Below are positions 7,976 through 16,051 of a stretch of 64,000 nucleotides of DNA, piece by piece. The stretch's first letter is position 1; the number at the start of each line of letters is the position of its first letter. Source of the DNA: Hydrogenophaga sp. IBVHS1 (GTDB lineage: Bacteria > Pseudomonadota > Gammaproteobacteria > Burkholderiales > Burkholderiaceae_C); contig NZ_NFUU01000001.1 in NCBI RefSeq assembly GCF_002127265.1, positions 1,868,040-1,932,039 on the forward strand, read 5' to 3'. Below the pieces are notes generated by a model. That model did not search any database. It saw only the letters and a program-made list of their open reading frames with translations, and had not been told where the DNA came from. The position numbers and the translations under genes are program-made.

Positions 7976-8971
7976 TCACTGCAGCTTGATGTTGTTCTCG
8001 CGGATGATGGTGGACCACTTCTGCATCTCGTCGTCGAGCTGCTTCTTGAACGCCTCTGGCGTGTTGGTCATGGGTTCGTAGCCGAAGCTCACCATCTTGT
8101 TCTGAATCTCCGGCGTGGCGATCGCTTTGGCCACCGCCTGCGAGTACTTGTTGACGATGGCAGGGGGCGTACCTGCGGGCAGAAAAAGGCCAGTGAAGCC
8201 AGCCAGGTTGGCCTCGGCAAAACCTGCCTCGCCCAGCGTGGGCACATTGGGGAAGGCCTTGAGCCGGTGGGGGCTGGCCACTGCCAGCAGCTTGACCTTG
8301 CCACCCGCGAGCTGGTTGGCATAGAAGCCGACCGAACCCCACGCGGTGCTCACCCGGCCGTTGACCATGTCGGCGAAAGAGTCTGCCTCACCCTTGTAGG
8401 GGATGTGCGTCATGTCGACACCGGCCTTCTTGTTGAGCGCCACGCCGATGACGTGCGCGCCGGAGCCCACGCCGTAGGAACCATAGCTCACCGAGCCTGG
8501 CTTTTGTCTGGCCAACGCAATGAGTTCGCTCAGGTTGGAAGCCGGCAACTGCACCGGTGCGGCCAGCGCGATGGGAAGGATGGCCACCATCGACACTGGT
8601 GCCAGTTCTTCCATGCGGTAGCCCGGGGTGGGCTGCAGGAGCAGGTTCTGAACGATGCTGCTGAGCGACATGTAGATGGTGTAGCCATCTGGCGGTGACT
8701 TGGTGAGAGCCTGCGCCGCAATCATGCCGTTGGCGCCAGTGCGGTTCTCTACCACCACCGGCTGGCCCCAGGCCTGGGTCAGGCCGTCAGCGATCATGCG
8801 GGCCGTGGCGTCGGCGCTGCCGCCGGGCGCGGTGGCCACCATGAGCTTGATGGGGCGGGTTGGAAAATCGGCCGACTGCGCCGCCGCCGTGTTGGGCAAT
8901 GCGAACATCACGCCCGCGGCAACGGCCAGTGACGTCACAAGTGTGAGGGAACGCAAGGCAGAAGATTTCAT
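7976..8971 (-). CDS. Bug-family tripartite tricarboxylate transporter substrate-binding protein
   Basis: A 331-residue periplasmic receptor of the Bug/TctC family. The start at 8971 is set by GGAGACATC directly before the ATG and by the signal peptide (LVTSLAVAAGVMFALPNTAAAQ). Conserved Bug segments follow: PTRPIKLMVATAPGGSADATA, then VVENRTGANGMIA and the ligand-loop region HIPYKGEADS. Its four first bases overlap the stop of the acyl-CoA dehydrogenase gene (ATGA). Such receptors usually bind carboxylates and feed TctAB permeases, but no TctA or TctB gene lies nearby, so it may use permeases encoded elsewhere or act as a sensor. Confidence 0.92.
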   Translation of the reverse strand: MKSSALRSLTLVTSLAVAAGVMFALPNTAAAQSADFPTRPIKLMVATAPGGSADATARMIADGLTQAWGQPVVVENRTGANGMIAAQALTKSPPDGYTIYMSLSSIVQNLLLQPTPGYRMEELAPVSMVAILPIALAAPVQLPASNLSELIALARQKPGSVSYGSYGVGSGAHVIGVALNKKAGVDMTHIPYKGEADSFADMVNGRVSTAWGSVGFYANQLAGGKVKLLAVASPHRLKAFPNVPTLGEAGFAEANLAGFTGLFLPAGTPPAIVNKYSQAVAKAIATPEIQNKMVSFGYEPMTNTPEAFKKQLDDEMQKWSTIIRENNIKLQ

Positions 8972-10125
8972 GATGTCTCCAGGGGTCGGGTTGTTGTAGA
9001 AAGCATTCCAGCCAGGCGCGAAATCTGATTCGCACTGTCGCCGAAAAGCTGGTCGATCACCGTGATGCGCCGCAGGTAGTGCCCCACCGCGTATTCCTCG
9101 GTCATGCCAATGCCGCCATGCAACTGGATGGCGCTCTGACACAGGGTTCGGCCGTGGCGGCCAATGATGAACTTGGCCCGCGCCAGGTCTTCGTTCTCGG
9201 CGGAAGCGGGGTCGTCAATAGCGGATGCGGCGAGCATGGCCATGCTCCTGGCGATCTCCAGCTCCACCATCATGTCGGCCACACGGTGCCGCAGAGACTG
9301 GTTCTCGCCGATCAGGCGACCGAACTGCTTGCGGGTGTTGAGGTAAGAAACGGTCAGTTGGTATGCCCCTTCCATGGCGCCCACGGCGTCGGCGCAGACG
9401 GCCGCCATGCCTGCCCGGCGCGTGGCTTCAATCACCCGTCCACCGCTCACCGGGTCAGCGGGGTCGCCCAGAGGCTGGGCCACCACGTTGTTGAACTCCA
9501 GGTCGCCAGCGGGGGTGTCGTCGATCAGGCGGTACCCGCGGCAACCCAGGCCTTCACTCCCCGCGTTCACCAGGAACAGGCCCAGGCCTGGCGCGTCGGC
9601 CGGCGCGCCTGATACGCGAGCGCTGACGATGAAAGCATTGGCCTGCGGCGCGTTGAGCACGCAGGCCTTGGTGCCCGTCAACTGCCACGCGCCGCCCGTG
9701 CGCGTGGCTCGCGTTTCTACCCAGCAGGGTGCGTGGCGTCCCGCCGCCTCGTCGCTGGCCCAGGCCACGGTGCGTTCGCCGCTGGCCACCTGGGGCAGCA
9801 GCGCATGGCTGGTGGCATCGCCCGAGAGCGACAAGGCCGTGGCGCCCAGCACCGCAGAAGCCAGGAAAGGCTCGGTCAGCAGCGCCTGACCGAAGGCCTG
9901 CATCACCACCGCGAGATCGGCGGCGGAACCGCCAAAGCCTCCGTGTTCCTCGGCGATGCGCAAGCCGCTCACTCCCAGCCCACAGAGCTGGCGCCACACC
10001 GCCGGGCTGGTGCCCTCGGCGGTCGCGGCAATGGCACGCCGCTGCTCGAAACTGTAGTTGTCTGCCAGCAGGCGCGTGACGCTGTCGCGCAGTTGCACCT
10101 GGTCTTCATGGAGTTCGAAGTTCAT
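8968..10125 (-). CDS. Acyl-CoA dehydrogenase (second of a pair)
   Basis: A 385-residue flavoprotein of the acyl-CoA dehydrogenase family. The N-terminal helical domain, middle beta domain (WQLTGTKACVLNAPQAN) and C-terminal helical domain with RKQFGRLIGENQSLRHRVAD and LHGGIGMTEEYAVGHYLRR are all present. The loop that often carries the catalytic glutamate reads LFGDSANQ, so this subunit may depend on a different base or be the non-catalytic partner. It follows the first dehydrogenase with two bases between stop and start, a layout typical of heteromeric acyl-CoA dehydrogenases such as the actinobacterial ChsE1-ChsE2 pair. Confidence 0.92.
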   Translation of the reverse strand: MNFELHEDQVQLRDSVTRLLADNYSFEQRRAIAATAEGTSPAVWRQLCGLGVSGLRIAEEHGGFGGSAADLAVVMQAFGQALLTEPFLASAVLGATALSLSGDATSHALLPQVASGERTVAWASDEAAGRHAPCWVETRATRTGGAWQLTGTKACVLNAPQANAFIVSARVSGAPADAPGLGLFLVNAGSEGLGCRGYRLIDDTPAGDLEFNNVVAQPLGDPADPVSGGRVIEATRRAGMAAVCADAVGAMEGAYQLTVSYLNTRKQFGRLIGENQSLRHRVADMMVELEIARSMAMLAASAIDDPASAENEDLARAKFIIGRHGRTLCQSAIQLHGGIGMTEEYAVGHYLRRITVIDQLFGDSANQISRLAGMLSTTTRPLETS

Positions 10126-10127
10126 GT

Positions 10128-11300
10128 TTATCCCAGGGCCGCCTTGGCCAGAATGTCTTTCTGAATCTCGCTGGAGCCGCCGTAGATGCTGGCCGCGCGA
10201 GACTGCAGGTAGCGCAGGTTGCCGGGGGCGGCCCAGTGTTCACTGCCCTCGCCTTCACCCGGACGCCGCTCCAGCGCCGTGGGGCCTCCCAGGCGTGCAA
10301 TGAGCGCCACCAGGTCCTGCTGAAGCTCAGTGCCTTTGAGCTTGAGGACAGAGGCAAAGGAAGGACCCGCCAGCGCCGTCTGCGGCGCGAGCAGCATGCG
10401 CCAGTTGGTCACTTCGAGCGCGCGCACTTCGGCGTCGAGTGCGGCCAGTTCGGCCTGCAGCACCGCGTCTTCGGCCAGCGGCCGGCCGGCCTGCGTGAGT
10501 TTGCCCGCCAGGGCACGCGCGAAGTCCAGGCGCTCGCGGCAATACGCCACGTTCGCAATACCGGTGCGCTCGTTGCCGAGCAGGAATTTGGCGCAGTCCC
10601 AGCCCCTTCCCTCTTCGCCAACGAGGTTTTCCACCGGCACCCGCACGTTGTCGAAGAACACTTCGTTGAGGTGGTGGGCGTGGTCGATGGACACGATGGG
10701 CCGCACGGTGATGCCGGGCGTGCGCATGTCGATCAGCAGGAAGCTGATGCCGTCTTGCTTGCGCGGGGCCTGCTCGGTGCGCACGAGGGCGAACACCCAG
10801 TCCGCCTGGTGCGCCGAGCTGGTCCAGATCTTCTGGCCGTTCACCACGTACTCATCGCCTTCGCGCACGGCCGAAGTGCGGAGCGACGCCAGATCCGAGC
10901 CCGAACCGGGTTCGGAAAAGCCCTGGCAGAACCAGAGCTCGCCACTCGCCAGCCTGGGCAGAAAGTGATCCTGCTGCCGGGCCGTGCCGAACTTCAGCAG
11001 CAGCGGCCCGAGCATCACCACATTGAAGATCGACGGCATGGGCGCGGGCGCGCGCTGGATTTCCTCCTGCAGGATCAGGCGTTCGGCCTGGCCCAGGTCG
11101 GCACCGCCGAAGGCCTTGGGCCAGTGCGGCGCGGCCCAGCCGCGTTCGTGCAGGATGCGCTGAAAGCGCACCACATCGTCCTTGCGGGCGGGGTGGCCCA
11201 TGGCCAGGCGCTCGCGAATGTCCTGGGGCAGTCGCTCGCGGATGAAGGCTCGCACCTCGTCTCGGAAGGTCTCTTGTTCGGGGGTCAGTCGGAAGTCCAT
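10128..11300 (-). CDS. Acyl-CoA dehydrogenase (first of a pair)
   Basis: A 390-residue acyl-CoA dehydrogenase. Motifs in order are WFCQGFSEPGSGSDLASLRT (the FAD/substrate signature), VVNGQKIWTSSAHQADW, the ETF-facing middle domain and the C-terminal SIYGGSSEIQKDILAK. The usual IYEGT loop has Gly instead of Glu, as in the FadE17-like group where the base lies elsewhere. The family introduces an alpha-beta double bond into an acyl-CoA and passes electrons to ETF. It is followed almost without gap by a second dehydrogenase, suggesting a two-subunit enzyme, which in known cases handles bulky or branched acyl-CoAs. Confidence 0.93.
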   Translation of the reverse strand: MDFRLTPEQETFRDEVRAFIRERLPQDIRERLAMGHPARKDDVVRFQRILHERGWAAPHWPKAFGGADLGQAERLILQEEIQRAPAPMPSIFNVVMLGPLLLKFGTARQQDHFLPRLASGELWFCQGFSEPGSGSDLASLRTSAVREGDEYVVNGQKIWTSSAHQADWVFALVRTEQAPRKQDGISFLLIDMRTPGITVRPIVSIDHAHHLNEVFFDNVRVPVENLVGEEGRGWDCAKFLLGNERTGIANVAYCRERLDFARALAGKLTQAGRPLAEDAVLQAELAALDAEVRALEVTNWRMLLAPQTALAGPSFASVLKLKGTELQQDLVALIARLGGPTALERRPGEGEGSEHWAAPGNLRYLQSRAASIYGGSSEIQKDILAKAALG

Positions 11301-11306
11301 GGCGAG

Positions 11307-12305
11307 TCAGTCCACCTTGATGTCGTTTTGCTTGATCACCCTGGACCAGGTGTCCATTTCGGTGGCGATGTAGCGCGAGAACTCTTCGCTCGAATTGCCG
11401 ACCGGCACGAACCCGACCTCTTCGATCTTCGCCTGCACGTCCGGCAAGGCCACGATGCGGCGCACTTCGTCAGAAAATTTGGCCAACACTGGCTTGGGCG
11501 TGCCAGCAGGCAGGAAGAGGCCGTACCAACCCGGCAGGTTGGCGCCAGGAAAGCCCGCCTCGGCCAGCGTGGGAATGTGCGGGTACCGCGCCACGCGCTT
11601 GGGCCCGGTAACCGCCAGCACCTTCACCTTGCCCGAGGCTTCCTGCGCGGCGTAGAAGCCTGCCGAGCCATACCCCACCGTCAACTGGCCGTTGAGCAGG
11701 TCGGGCAGCGAACTCACCTCACCCTTGTACGGAATGTGCGTGGCCTTGAAGCCGGCAGCGCTGGCCAGCGCAGCGCCCACCAGATGCGACCCCGAGCCCG
11801 CGCCCGAAGTGCCATAGGTGATGCCATCGGGCTTGCTTTTGGCGTACTTCACCAGATCGGCCACCGTCTGGATGCCCAGTGAAGAATTGACGCCGAAGGC
11901 AATGGGAATGGTGGCCACCAGCGTGACCGGTGCCATCTCTTCCATCTTGTAGCCTGGGTTGGGCCGCAGCAACACGTTTTGCACCATCGAGCTGATGGAG
12001 AGGTAAGCGGTGTGGCCATCCGGCGGCGCCTTGGCCAGGGCGGCCGCAGCGATCATGCCGTTGGCGCCCACGCGCTGCTCCACCAGCACCGGCTGGCCCC
12101 AGGCGGTGCTCAGCTTGTCGGCGATCATTCGCGCCAGGATGTCGGTGGCGCCGCCCGGGGCGGTGGCCAGCATCAGACGCACGGGCTTGTTCGGAAAGGC
12201 GGCGTCCTGGCCAAGGGCAGCGCCGGCGCTGCACAGGGTCATCGTGGCAGCCACTGCAGACAGGAGGCGGCGGCGTGCCAGAAGGCGTTGTGTGGAGGTG
12301 GTCAT
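11307..12305 (-). CDS. Bug-family substrate-binding protein (second copy in the operon)
   Basis: A 332-residue periplasmic receptor paralogous to the one at 7976-8971: both share the APGGATDILARMIAD-type segment, the GANGMIAA loop, PPDGHTAYLS, and THIPYKGEVSSLPDLLNG. A twin-arginine-like start (LARRRLLSAVAATM) and a hydrophobic signal precede a likely cleavage after GQD. It lies between the SDR gene and the dehydrogenase pair with gaps of 12 and 6 bases. Two receptors in one catabolic operon suggest uptake of two related carboxylates, or one of them acting in sensing. No cognate TctAB permease genes are in the window. Confidence 0.92.
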   Translation of the reverse strand: MTTSTQRLLARRRLLSAVAATMTLCSAGAALGQDAAFPNKPVRLMLATAPGGATDILARMIADKLSTAWGQPVLVEQRVGANGMIAAAALAKAPPDGHTAYLSISSMVQNVLLRPNPGYKMEEMAPVTLVATIPIAFGVNSSLGIQTVADLVKYAKSKPDGITYGTSGAGSGSHLVGAALASAAGFKATHIPYKGEVSSLPDLLNGQLTVGYGSAGFYAAQEASGKVKVLAVTGPKRVARYPHIPTLAEAGFPGANLPGWYGLFLPAGTPKPVLAKFSDEVRRIVALPDVQAKIEEVGFVPVGNSSEEFSRYIATEMDTWSRVIKQNDIKVD

Positions 12306-12317
12306 GCGCGGAGGGCC

Positions 12318-13091
12318 TCAGACGCTGATGTGAAAACCACCATTGACTCCGAGGTGCTGACCCGTGATGTAGGAAGACCCATCGGACAGCAGGAAGCAGA
12401 CCGACTTCACCACCTCGTCTGGCGTCGACCAGCGACCCAGGGGAATCTGGGCGAGCATCTTGTCCCGGAATTTCTCACCCCGCACCACCTCGGTCATGGG
12501 TGTTTCCACCACGCCGAAGCAGATGGAGTTGGTGCGGATGTTGTAGCGGCCCCATTCCTTGGCGGCCGTCATGGTCACGCCGAACATGCCGGACTTCGCC
12601 GCGGCGTAGTTGACCTGGCCAATCGAGCCTTTGCGTCCCGCATCGGAAGAAATGTTGACGATGGAGCCGCCAGAGGTGTCTCCCGCTTTCGCCCGCTGGA
12701 TCATGTGGCGGCCGACGGCCTGCAGCCAGTAGAAGGTGCCGCTGAGGTGCACATCAATCACGTCGTGCCACTCCTTTAGCGTCATCTTCTCGATCATGGC
12801 GGGGCGGATGATCCCGGCGTTGTTCACCAGGCCGTGCACGGCGCCAAAGCGCTCGACCGCATCGGCCACTGCGCGGGTGGCGAGTTCGGGGTCGGCCACG
12901 CTGCCCACCACGGCGAGCACGCGGTCGGCCGGCAGAGCGTCCACCACGGCCTTGAGGCCTTCTGCATTGAGGTCCACCGCCACGGCGTTGCCACCAAGGT
13001 CGATCACCCATTCCACGATGGCCTTGCCAATGCCCTGGGCTGCGCCCGTCACCACCACGGTGCGGCCTTGCAGCGAAACGATCTGCGTCAT
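12318..13091 (-). CDS. Short-chain dehydrogenase/reductase (FabG-like)
   Basis: A 257-residue classical SDR. The cofactor motif TGAAQGIGKA, the NNAG motif (LVNNAGIIRP), catalytic Ser in SIVNISSDAG and the YAAAK pair (Tyr, Lys) are all present. In this operon it most likely oxidises a 3-hydroxyacyl-CoA to the 3-oxoacyl-CoA. It is the first gene of the minus-strand operon, with AGGAAAG upstream of its ATG, and is divergent from the thiolase gene across a 173-base region that holds a FadR-like palindrome. Confidence 0.92.
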   Translation of the reverse strand: MTQIVSLQGRTVVVTGAAQGIGKAIVEWVIDLGGNAVAVDLNAEGLKAVVDALPADRVLAVVGSVADPELATRAVADAVERFGAVHGLVNNAGIIRPAMIEKMTLKEWHDVIDVHLSGTFYWLQAVGRHMIQRAKAGDTSGGSIVNISSDAGRKGSIGQVNYAAAKSGMFGVTMTAAKEWGRYNIRTNSICFGVVETPMTEVVRGEKFRDKMLAQIPLGRWSTPDEVVKSVCFLLSDGSSYITGQHLGVNGGFHISV

Positions 13092-13155
13092 GTCTGTTCT
13101 TTCCTGTTGAAAAAAGTGGGTTCAAAACCCCGTTGCAAATTTTGATTAGTTTTAA

Positions 13156-13179
13156 GGTCTGACCAATGGTAGCATTGGT
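13156..13179. promoter_or_regulatory. Candidate FCD/GntR-type operator in the divergent catabolic promoter
   Basis: Two overlapping dyads lie between the SDR and thiolase genes: GGTC-T-GACC (13156-13164), which matches the core GGTCnGACC known from FadR sites, and ACCAATG-GTAG-CATTGGT (13162-13179), a perfect seven-base inverted repeat. An FCD-family regulator is encoded at 14907 behind the thiolase and DUF35 genes and is the natural candidate to bind here and control both directions. A possible minus-strand promoter (TTGGTC, 17 bases, AAAATT) overlaps the dyads, as expected for repression. Confidence 0.55.
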
Positions 13180-13264
13180 TTGCTCGGTCGCTGAACGCGG
13201 GAAATCCCTAGGTGAGCGGGCCACTCCAACCAGATTCACCACAAGGAAAGGCAACGCATCAGCT

Positions 13265-14434
13265 ATGACGATCAAGAACAAGGCGTGCATCGCGGGGGCC
13301 TGGGAGCACCCCACCCGAAAGGCGCCAGACAAGACCACGCCGCAACTGCACGCGGAATGCGCGCGCGGCGCCCTGGCCGATGCCGGCCTGACGCTGGCGG
13401 ACGTGGATGGCTATTTCTGCGCGGGTGATGCGCCCGGCCTCGGCGCACTCAGCATGGCCGACTACCTGGGTCTGAAGCTGCGCCACACCGACACCACAGA
13501 CACCGGCGGCTCTGCGCCGCTGATTCACGTGGCCCACGCCGCGCAAGCCATCGCGGCTGGCAAATGCAATGTGGCCCTGATCACGCTGGCGGGCAGACCG
13601 CGCAGCGAAGTGAGTGGTGTGGGCGTGCAACCCCGCAACGTGACGCCCGCCACGCCGGACGTGGCTTTCGAGATGCCCTATGGCCCGATCACGGTGAACA
13701 TGTACGCGCTCGCCGCGGCGCGCCACATGCACGAGTACGGCACCACCAGCGAACAGCTCGCCTGGATCAAGGTGGCAGCTTCCACCCATGCCCAATACAA
13801 CCCGCACGCCATGCTGCGCGATGTCGTGACCGTGGAAGACGTGATCAACTCCCCCATGATCTCGGACCCACTGCGCAAGCTGGACTGCTGCGTGGTGAGT
13901 GATGGCGGCGGCGCCTTGCTGATCGTGCGCCCGGAAATCGCGCGATCACTCAAGCGCCCGGTGGTGAACATCATGGGCGCGGGCGAGACCATCAAGGGCC
14001 AGTCGGCTGGCCAGGTGGACCTCACCTACTCAGGCGCAGCCGTCTCCGGGCCCATCGCGTTCGCTGAAGCCGGCATCAAGCCGTCGGACATCCAGTACGC
14101 ATCGATCTACGACAGCTTCACCATCACCGTGCTGATGCAGCTGGAAGACCTGGGCTTCTGCAAAAAAGGCGAAGGCGGCCGCTTCGTGATGGACGGCAAC
14201 CTGATATCAGGGGTAGGCAAGCTGCCGTTCAACACCGACGGCGGTGGTCTGTGCAACAACCATCCCGCCAACCGCGGCGGCATCACCAAAGTCATCGAAG
14301 CCGTTCGACAGTTGCGCGGCGAAGCACACCCCAAGGTGCAGGTGCCTGATTGCCGACTCGCTCTTGCGCAGGGCACCGGCGGCCTGCTCGGCTCGAGGCA
14401 CGGTAGTGCCACCTTGATCATGGAAAGGGAGTGA
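13265..14434 (+). CDS. Thiolase-fold lipid-transfer protein without catalytic cysteines (Ltp2/SCP-x-like)
   Basis: A 389-residue thiolase-superfamily protein of the sterol-carrier/Ltp type. The start at 13265 gives the usual MTIKNKACIAGAWEHPTR; an earlier in-frame start at 13166 has no family counterpart. The nucleophilic Cys region reads DTGGSAPLIHVAHAAQ and the second catalytic Cys region reads LAQGTGGLLGSRH, so both thiolase cysteines are missing, whereas the His loop NNHPANRGG is kept. In actinobacterial Ltp2, a comparable Cys-less protein works as a retro-aldolase together with a DUF35 domain. A DUF35 protein is encoded immediately downstream, so C-C cleavage by retro-aldol chemistry is a good hypothesis. 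The divergent operon supplies the other beta-oxidation steps. Confidence 0.9.
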   Translation: MTIKNKACIAGAWEHPTRKAPDKTTPQLHAECARGALADAGLTLADVDGYFCAGDAPGLGALSMADYLGLKLRHTDTTDTGGSAPLIHVAHAAQAIAAGKCNVALITLAGRPRSEVSGVGVQPRNVTPATPDVAFEMPYGPITVNMYALAAARHMHEYGTTSEQLAWIKVAASTHAQYNPHAMLRDVVTVEDVINSPMISDPLRKLDCCVVSDGGGALLIVRPEIARSLKRPVVNIMGAGETIKGQSAGQVDLTYSGAAVSGPIAFAEAGIKPSDIQYASIYDSFTITVLMQLEDLGFCKKGEGGRFVMDGNLISGVGKLPFNTDGGGLCNNHPANRGGITKVIEAVRQLRGEAHPKVQVPDCRLALAQGTGGLLGSRHGSATLIMERE

Positions 14435-14439
14435 AAAGC

Positions 14440-14841
14440 ATGAGCACGATGTACCAGGAACGTCCGGTCGGCAACCTGATCATGGACGCCGCCACAGAGC
14501 CCTACTGGACTGCCGCGAAAGCGGGCGTCCTCAAGATCAAGCGCTGCACGGGCTGCAGCAAGGTCCACTTCTACCCTCGCGCCCTGTGCCCGTACTGCCT
14601 GTCAGACACCGAGTGGATCGACGCCAGCGGACTCGGCACGATCTACAGCGTCACGGTCACGCGGCGGGCGGGCCCCGTTGCGTATGCCCTGGCCTACGTG
14701 ACGCTGGATGAAGGCGTTTCGATGCTCGCCAACATCGTCGACTGCGACCTCGACACCCTGCGCATCGGCGACCGGGTGAAGGTGTGCTTCAAACCGGCAG
14801 ACGGCGAGAACCGTGTGCCGATGTTCACGCCCATCGGGTAG
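14440..14841 (+). CDS. DUF35 / Zn-ribbon OB-fold acyl-CoA-binding protein
   Basis: A protein of about 133 residues with a rubredoxin-like zinc ribbon (RCTGCSKVHFYPRALCPYC, two CxxC pairs ten residues apart) and a C-terminal OB-fold that binds acyl-CoA. Such proteins are obligate partners of Cys-less thiolases. The ATG at 14440 has GGGAG at good distance; a GTG at 14431 overlapping the thiolase stop is an alternative that adds three residues. The layout (thiolase, DUF35) implies a two-subunit complex. Confidence 0.9.
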   Translation: MSTMYQERPVGNLIMDAATEPYWTAAKAGVLKIKRCTGCSKVHFYPRALCPYCLSDTEWIDASGLGTIYSVTVTRRAGPVAYALAYVTLDEGVSMLANIVDCDLDTLRIGDRVKVCFKPADGENRVPMFTPIG

Positions 14842-14906
14842 GCGCACCGAGGCGCCGTGTGGGCTGTGCGATCATCAGCGCCAGACCACGACAGCACCTT
14901 CCCCCC

Positions 14907-15686
14907 ATGCGCAGAACCAGCTCACCGACACCGGCCACCGTCACCGACGCGCCACCTGCAGACCCCGAAATTCTGGAGAGTCTGGGGCTTCGGGAGGTGC
15001 GCAGCCAGCGCGGTTTCGAGGCGGTCTGCGACCAGATTCGACAGCAGGTCTTCCGGGGCGAGTTGCGTCCCGGTGATCGGCTGCCTGGCGAGCGAGAACT
15101 GGCCGAGCAGCTGGCGGTGAGCCGCAGTGTGGTTCGCGAGGCGATTCGCAGCCTGGAGTCCATGGGCGTGGTGGAATCTCGCATGGGAGCGCACGGGGGC
15201 ATCTACATCCGCACCAGCACACCCCATGGCATCACGCAGGCCATGAGCGACATGGTGGCCCTGGCGCAAATGCCCATCGCGGTGGTGACCGAGACGCGGA
15301 TCGAACTCACCTGCATGGCCATCCGCCTGGCCTGCGAGCGTGCCACCGAAGCCGAACTCGATGCGATCGAGGCAGACATTGAATACCACGCGGAGCTCTT
15401 TCGCAAAGGACAGGGTTCGCGCAACGCCCGATCGCTGCACCGCTTCTATCACCTGCTGGCGGTGGCCACGCACAACGACCTGACGGTGATGCTGGTCGAC
15501 GCAGTGTCCGAAGTGATGCGCATGATCCTGCTGCGTATTGATCCCCAGCCCCACCCTGACATGGTGGCCGTGCGCAGGAAGGTGCTTCGGTACCTGCGGG
15601 CGCGCGATGCGGTGGGGGCCAGCGAGGCGATGCGCGTGCACCTGCACCACCTCACGGCCTACCTGGAAGCGGAGAGCAAGGCATGA
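14907..15686 (+). CDS. GntR-family transcriptional regulator, FCD subfamily
   Basis: A 259-residue regulator with an N-terminal winged helix (residues about 33-100, PGDRLPGERELAEQLAVSRS is the recognition region) and a C-terminal all-helical FCD ligand domain, which usually binds a carboxylate through a metal. It follows the thiolase-DUF35 pair by 65 bases and most likely controls the surrounding catabolic genes through the palindrome at 13156-13179. The start at 14907 is chosen to exclude an arginine-rich upstream extension that overlaps the DUF35 gene; no clear ribosome site is seen. Confidence 0.9.
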   Translation: MRRTSSPTPATVTDAPPADPEILESLGLREVRSQRGFEAVCDQIRQQVFRGELRPGDRLPGERELAEQLAVSRSVVREAIRSLESMGVVESRMGAHGGIYIRTSTPHGITQAMSDMVALAQMPIAVVTETRIELTCMAIRLACERATEAELDAIEADIEYHAELFRKGQGSRNARSLHRFYHLLAVATHNDLTVMLVDAVSEVMRMILLRIDPQPHPDMVAVRRKVLRYLRARDAVGASEAMRVHLHHLTAYLEAESKA

Positions 15687-16021
15687 TCCGCGCGCTTTTC
15701 TGGCTAAGCCTGGTCGGGATCACCATTGCATCGCTGGTGCCGGTGGCCATGCTTCCACCCCAGAGTTTCGACGTCTGGGACAAAGCCCAGCACGCCTGCG
15801 CCTTTGCCTGGTTGGCCTTGCTCGGCCTGCTCTCCTATCCGGCGCACCTGCCTCGCGTTGCCGTGGGGTTGCTGTTGTTTGGCGGTGGGATCGAGCTCGC
15901 CCAGACCGCCACCGGATGGCGTTTCGGCGAGTGGGCCGACCTGGCGGCAGACTTTCTCGGCATCACCATGGGTACCACCGTCTGGCTGCTTGTGCGCCGC
16001 CACAGGGCAACCCGCACTTGA
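15683..16021 (+). CDS. VanZ-like family membrane protein
   Basis: A 112-residue integral membrane protein with about four hydrophobic segments. The motif IELAQTATGWRFGEWADLAAD with its acidic and aromatic residues is typical of the VanZ-like family. The function is not established; VanZ itself gives low teicoplanin resistance. It overlaps the FCD regulator gene by four bases (ATGA) although the two products have no obvious link. Confidence 0.85.
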   Translation: MIRALFWLSLVGITIASLVPVAMLPPQSFDVWDKAQHACAFAWLALLGLLSYPAHLPRVAVGLLLFGGGIELAQTATGWRFGEWADLAADFLGITMGTTVWLLVRRHRATRT

Positions 16022-16051
16022 AGCGTCCGGGCCGCCGCGCACAATAGCGGC

